A stretch of DNA of 33,564 nucleotides. Origin: Gammaproteobacteria bacterium (lineage in GTDB: Bacteria; Pseudomonadota; Gammaproteobacteria; Steroidobacterales; Steroidobacteraceae). The notes under the pieces were generated by a model. It was not told the DNA's origin. It made no database searches and saw only the letters and a program-made list of their open reading frames with translations. The translations under genes and the position numbers were made by a program. This document shows positions 30,917-33,564 of this stretch, in pieces. How positions within the stretch are numbered: the first letter of the stretch is position 1; every line of letters begins with the position of its first letter. The stretch lies in assembly GCA_028293745.1 (NCBI GenBank), contig JAQGOF010000114.1, positions 1 through 33,564 of the forward strand, written 5' to 3'.

Positions 30917-31483
30917 ATGAGCGCCGCAGCGCAATCGGCCGATCTCGACGAACAGCTGCAGTCCCTGCTGGACCGCTGTGCCGCGGCTGATGCCAGCGCC
31001 CTGGAGCGGCTGTACGAGCTCGCTTCGCCCTTCCTGTTTGCCTGCCTGACGCGAATTCTTCGCCGGCGCGCTCTGGCTGAGGAGGCACTGCAGGACGTGT
31101 TCGTGAGCATCTGGCAAAGGGCAGGGCAATTTCACTCATCAAGGGGCCGCCCCATGGCCTGGATGATGTCCATTGCGCGCTATCGTGCGATCGACCTCCT
31201 CCGCCATGAGCGCTCAGCACCCGTGCTCGTGCCTGACCTGCCCGAGCGCGCGGAATCGGCTGACGATTCGAAAGACGATGCCGCGCCCTGGATGCCCGCG
31301 GGAGGCTTGTTGGAACGCTGCCTCGCACTACTCACGGACCACCAGAGAAACTGTCTCGAGCTCGCTTTTGTGGGCGGCAACTCGCACGAGGATATCTCGC
31401 GATTGACGGGCAACCCGCTCGGCACGGTGAAGAGTTGGATCCGGCGCGGCCTGCAAAGCCTGCGTCAGTGTCTGGAGTCCTGA
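30917..31483 (+). CDS. ECF sigma factor (SigK-like)
   Basis: A 188-residue extracytoplasmic-function sigma factor. Region 2 is YELASPFLFACLTRILRRRALAEEALQDVFVSIWQRAGQF and RGRPMAWMMSIARYRAIDLLRHER. A linker follows. Region 4 is LLTDHQRNCLELAFVGGNSHEDISRLTGNPLGTVKSWIRRGLQSLR with the helix-turn-helix. The pattern is like SigK/ECF19-type sigmas controlled by a membrane anti-sigma. Its stop is 1 base before the anti-sigma GTG, so the two are co-transcribed and coupled. Targets are not visible. Confidence 0.92.
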   Translation: MSAAAQSADLDEQLQSLLDRCAAADASALERLYELASPFLFACLTRILRRRALAEEALQDVFVSIWQRAGQFHSSRGRPMAWMMSIARYRAIDLLRHERSAPVLVPDLPERAESADDSKDDAAPWMPAGGLLERCLALLTDHQRNCLELAFVGGNSHEDISRLTGNPLGTVKSWIRRGLQSLRQCLES

Positions 31484-31484
31484 G

Positions 31485-32162
31485 GTGGCACCGCAGGATC
31501 CGTACCTCATCGACTCGCTGGCTGCCGAATATGTGCTGGGCACCTTGCGCGGGCCGGCGCGGCGCCGTTTCGAGAAGTGGCGGTCAACTACGCCGCTGGT
31601 CCAGGAGCGCTGTCGCTTCTGGGAAGAGAATCTCATGCAGCTTGCAAAGGGCGTCAGGCCGATTCGGCCGCCTCCGCGCGTCTGGCAAGGAATTCGCGCG
31701 CGCCTCAACCTCGCAGGCGCAGAGCCGCGGCGCCGGCCGGCGCGCGCACTGGCAATCGCCGCCAGTGTGTTGCTCGTGGCGGGGCTGTCAGCGCTGCTCT
31801 ACTGGCGCAGCCTCGGGCCGGGCAAGTTGGTCGAAGTCGCAACCGTCGCGACGCCGACCGGCTCGCAGCTGTGGAAGGTCGACGTCTATAGCGGTCGGTT
31901 GATCGTTCACGCGGGTCAACTCCCTGCGCATCGCACAGATCGCGACTACGAGCTGTGGGCGCTGCCGGCCGGGGGTAAACCGGTTTCGCTGGGCGTGTTG
32001 CCCACGACAGGGACGGCCCAACGCAGTCTGACAGCGGTGCAGCAACAGGCTCTGGCGAATGCGGCCCAGGTTGCGGTCACAGTGGAGCCACTCGGCGGGT
32101 CGCCGACGGGGCAGCCTACCAGTACACCCATATTCGTGGCGCCACTGCGCGCCAGCTCCTAG
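31485..32162 (+). CDS. RskA-type anti-sigma factor
   Basis: A 225-residue membrane anti-sigma. The cytoplasmic N-domain begins YLIDSLAAEYVLGTLRGPARRRFEKW, the RskA-like sigma-binding helix pattern, with no zinc HxxxCxxC motif. One TM segment lies at about 88-107 (ALAIAASVLLVAGLSALLYW). The periplasmic RskA domain has GRLIVHAGQLPAHRTDRDYELWALPAGGKPVSLGVL. It sequesters the adjacent sigma until regulated proteolysis releases it. The start is GTG 31485, one base after the sigma stop. Confidence 0.9.
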   Translation: MAPQDPYLIDSLAAEYVLGTLRGPARRRFEKWRSTTPLVQERCRFWEENLMQLAKGVRPIRPPPRVWQGIRARLNLAGAEPRRRPARALAIAASVLLVAGLSALLYWRSLGPGKLVEVATVATPTGSQLWKVDVYSGRLIVHAGQLPAHRTDRDYELWALPAGGKPVSLGVLPTTGTAQRSLTAVQQQALANAAQVAVTVEPLGGSPTGQPTSTPIFVAPLRASS

Positions 32163-32202
32163 CCGTTCTTGTTCTGACCGGCGCGCAGCGCCGCCACTCC
32201 TC

Positions 32203-32228
32203 GGGGGTCGCGCCTTGCGCGATCCCCC
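32203..32228. other. Hairpin in convergent intergenic region
   Basis: A 10-bp stem GGGGGTCGCG (32203-32212) / CGCGATCCCC (32218-32227) with one G-T pair and a 5-base loop. It lies between the anti-sigma gene and the convergent porin gene. It may aid termination on both strands, but neither side has a clear T-tract. Confidence 0.45.
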
Positions 32229-32251
32229 TGGAGAAAATTGGGGCGCAGCCC

Positions 32252-33529
32252 CTAAAAAGAAACGAATGCGCCGACGTTCATGACCCAGGCCTTGTTCTCC
32301 TGCCCGATCTGGTTTCTCGACCACATCGGGGTGCCCTCGGCGAGCAGCAACAGGTTCGGCGTCAGCTGGTCATAAAGGCCCAGCGTGACTTTGTCGTTCT
32401 TTTTCACCAACGTGGGATTGGTCTCGTTGTCGGCCCGGCTCAGCCGGCTGGTGCCGTAGTTCACGCCCAGCTTCAAGTTGGTTTCGGGAATCTTGTAAGT
32501 GACCTGCCCCAAGCCACCATATGACTTTCGGGCCTGACCATAACCCAGACTGGCGGGGTTCGTATCCGCGGAGTTCACGAATATTCCGGTCGTACCCAGG
32601 CCCTTGGCGTAGTAAAGCCATGCTGCCACCTGGAAGCCGGCAAAGTCGTACTTGCCGCCCACGTCAAATCCGGCGCCGTTGTAGGTCATCTTCTGGCCCA
32701 GCAGCAGCGTCCCGAAAGCATCGGAGCGCTGAAATTCCTGTTTCTCCCACAGGAACGAGGCGGACAGGTACAAGGTATCGTTCGGCTTGTAGACGATCTT
32801 ACCGTGGAACCCGGGGGCAGCTTTCGGAGTGGCGCCGGTACCGTCTGTGAGCGATTCCACCGGGTCGAAGATACCGATCGTGACCTTGGCGCCGCTGATG
32901 TCCGGAGTCGTGTAGTTTATCTGGGCCAGCCAATCCGTGTAGATGTAGCCGTATCCGATGGACCCGAGGGAGGTGTTGGTCGGCGCGGCGTTGCTGCCGT
33001 TCGCACCAACGCCGAGCAGTGTCATGTCGTTCAGAATGGCGTCCGCCTGGAAAAGGCCGATGTTACGGCCCGCCAGGACGGTGCCCATGTCTTTGTTACC
33101 AAACGTCAGGAAAACCTGACGGACGTCGAAGCCTGCCGTCCCGAGAGCGGTGTTCGTATTTTTGTTGAAGGCGAGGTTCGGGCTGCCGCCATTGTTGGTG
33201 CTGATTCCGGGGTAGAATCCGAACGTCACGCCGATGTCGTATCCCTGCTGTGTCGTCGCGGCGCTGATGCTGAGCGCGGCGGGGAGCAGGCCGTTGCTCA
33301 CCGACGAAGACGATCGTTGTCCATCGCCTGGGGCGACGCATGTCAGCCCGCCGCCGATGGTCTTGGCGTCCTGCAAAGCCGCGCAATGGGAATAGATGTA
33401 GTCAGCGTTGACGTTGCCGTCAAAGCTGAGTTTCCAATCGCCGGCCGTCACGTCGATTGCGTGCGCCGCGGGCGCGCAGACTGCTGCCAGCGCCACTGCG
33501 ATGGATAGCCGGATGTGTTGCTGTTTCAT
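32252..33529 (-). CDS. Outer-membrane porin
   Basis: A 425-residue beta-barrel porin. Signal peptide 1-24 (MKQQHIRLSIAVALAAVCAPAAHA). The mature part alternates short amphipathic strands and loops: GDWKLSFDGNVNADYIYS, FGFYPGISTNNGGSPN, VRQVFLTFGNKDMGTVLAGRNIGLF, and KVTIGIFDPVESL. It ends NVGAFVSF with the C-terminal Phe used by the BAM complex. The glycine-, asparagine- and serine-rich composition suits a general or substrate-selective porin; the substrate is unknown. AAGGA precedes ATG 33529. Confidence 0.85.
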   Translation of the reverse strand: MKQQHIRLSIAVALAAVCAPAAHAIDVTAGDWKLSFDGNVNADYIYSHCAALQDAKTIGGGLTCVAPGDGQRSSSSVSNGLLPAALSISAATTQQGYDIGVTFGFYPGISTNNGGSPNLAFNKNTNTALGTAGFDVRQVFLTFGNKDMGTVLAGRNIGLFQADAILNDMTLLGVGANGSNAAPTNTSLGSIGYGYIYTDWLAQINYTTPDISGAKVTIGIFDPVESLTDGTGATPKAAPGFHGKIVYKPNDTLYLSASFLWEKQEFQRSDAFGTLLLGQKMTYNGAGFDVGGKYDFAGFQVAAWLYYAKGLGTTGIFVNSADTNPASLGYGQARKSYGGLGQVTYKIPETNLKLGVNYGTSRLSRADNETNPTLVKKNDKVTLGLYDQLTPNLLLLAEGTPMWSRNQIGQENKAWVMNVGAFVSF

Positions 33530-33564
33530 GGGAGCGTTCCTTCGAGTTGTCGGCGGTGCGCGCT

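Overview
This window reads as chromosomal DNA of a GC-rich gammaproteobacterium. The co-occurrence of ftsY-ftsE-ftsX with rpoH, rsmD-coaD, rpmB-rpmG, radC, coaBC-dut and pyrE points there. Protein style (OmpA with a TSP3 linker, a VolA-type lipase lipoprotein, ACT-malic enzyme, AmpG plus Rieske protein) fits a Steroidobacter/Nevskia/Xanthomonad-like lineage. That placement is an inference from gene content only. No tRNA, rRNA, CRISPR array or intact insertion sequence was seen.

Layout. 1-3232: metabolic genes (5' end of a glutaryl-CoA dehydrogenase, an MDR quinone oxidoreductase, a divergent ACT-domain malic enzyme, a DUF962/Mpo1-like membrane protein). 3233-6036: an accessory patch with an A/T-richer FkbM methyltransferase, an NTF2/SnoaL-like protein, a frameshifted RHS-core remnant, a gene-poor stretch and a seven-copy 16-bp tandem repeat that ends three bases before the ompA stop codon. 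6037-8372: ompA and rpoH. rpoH has a strong intrinsic terminator and a perfect CIRCE (HrcA operator) lying across its putative promoter. 8543-11634: a cyanide-insensitive-type cytochrome bd operon plus a GST gene, on the opposite strand, splitting the usual ftsYEX-rpoH neighbourhood. 11637-14232: ftsX-ftsE-ftsY. 14388-16559: lipase lipoprotein. 16697-18346: rsmD, coaD and a TIGR03067-type protein. 18370-19682: mutM and rpmG-rpmB with promoter and terminator. 19870-22604: a secreted Cys-repeat protein followed by an overlapping response regulator/histidine kinase pair. 23050-25893: radC with a long Ala/Pro-rich extension, then coaBC-dut. 25921-27302: a DUF4124 protein and pyrE. 27420-29095: an ampG-like permease overlapping a Rieske protein. 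29110-30574: rhodanese-trmB-acidic protein operon. 30917-33529: an ECF sigma/anti-sigma pair convergent with a porin.

How the genes fit together. Most of the window is housekeeping (translation, division, CoA and nucleotide synthesis, DNA repair). The points most worth attention are: the CIRCE on rpoH, with a sigma-E-like -35 just upstream, which suggests HrcA and envelope-stress input into sigma-32 synthesis; the secreted-protein/two-component locus; the cioAB-gst cassette between ftsX and rpoH; and the decayed RHS/tandem-repeat patch. No multi-gene system that is clearly new was found. The best candidates for under-described biology are the Cys-repeat secreted protein with its two-component partners and the RadC extension.
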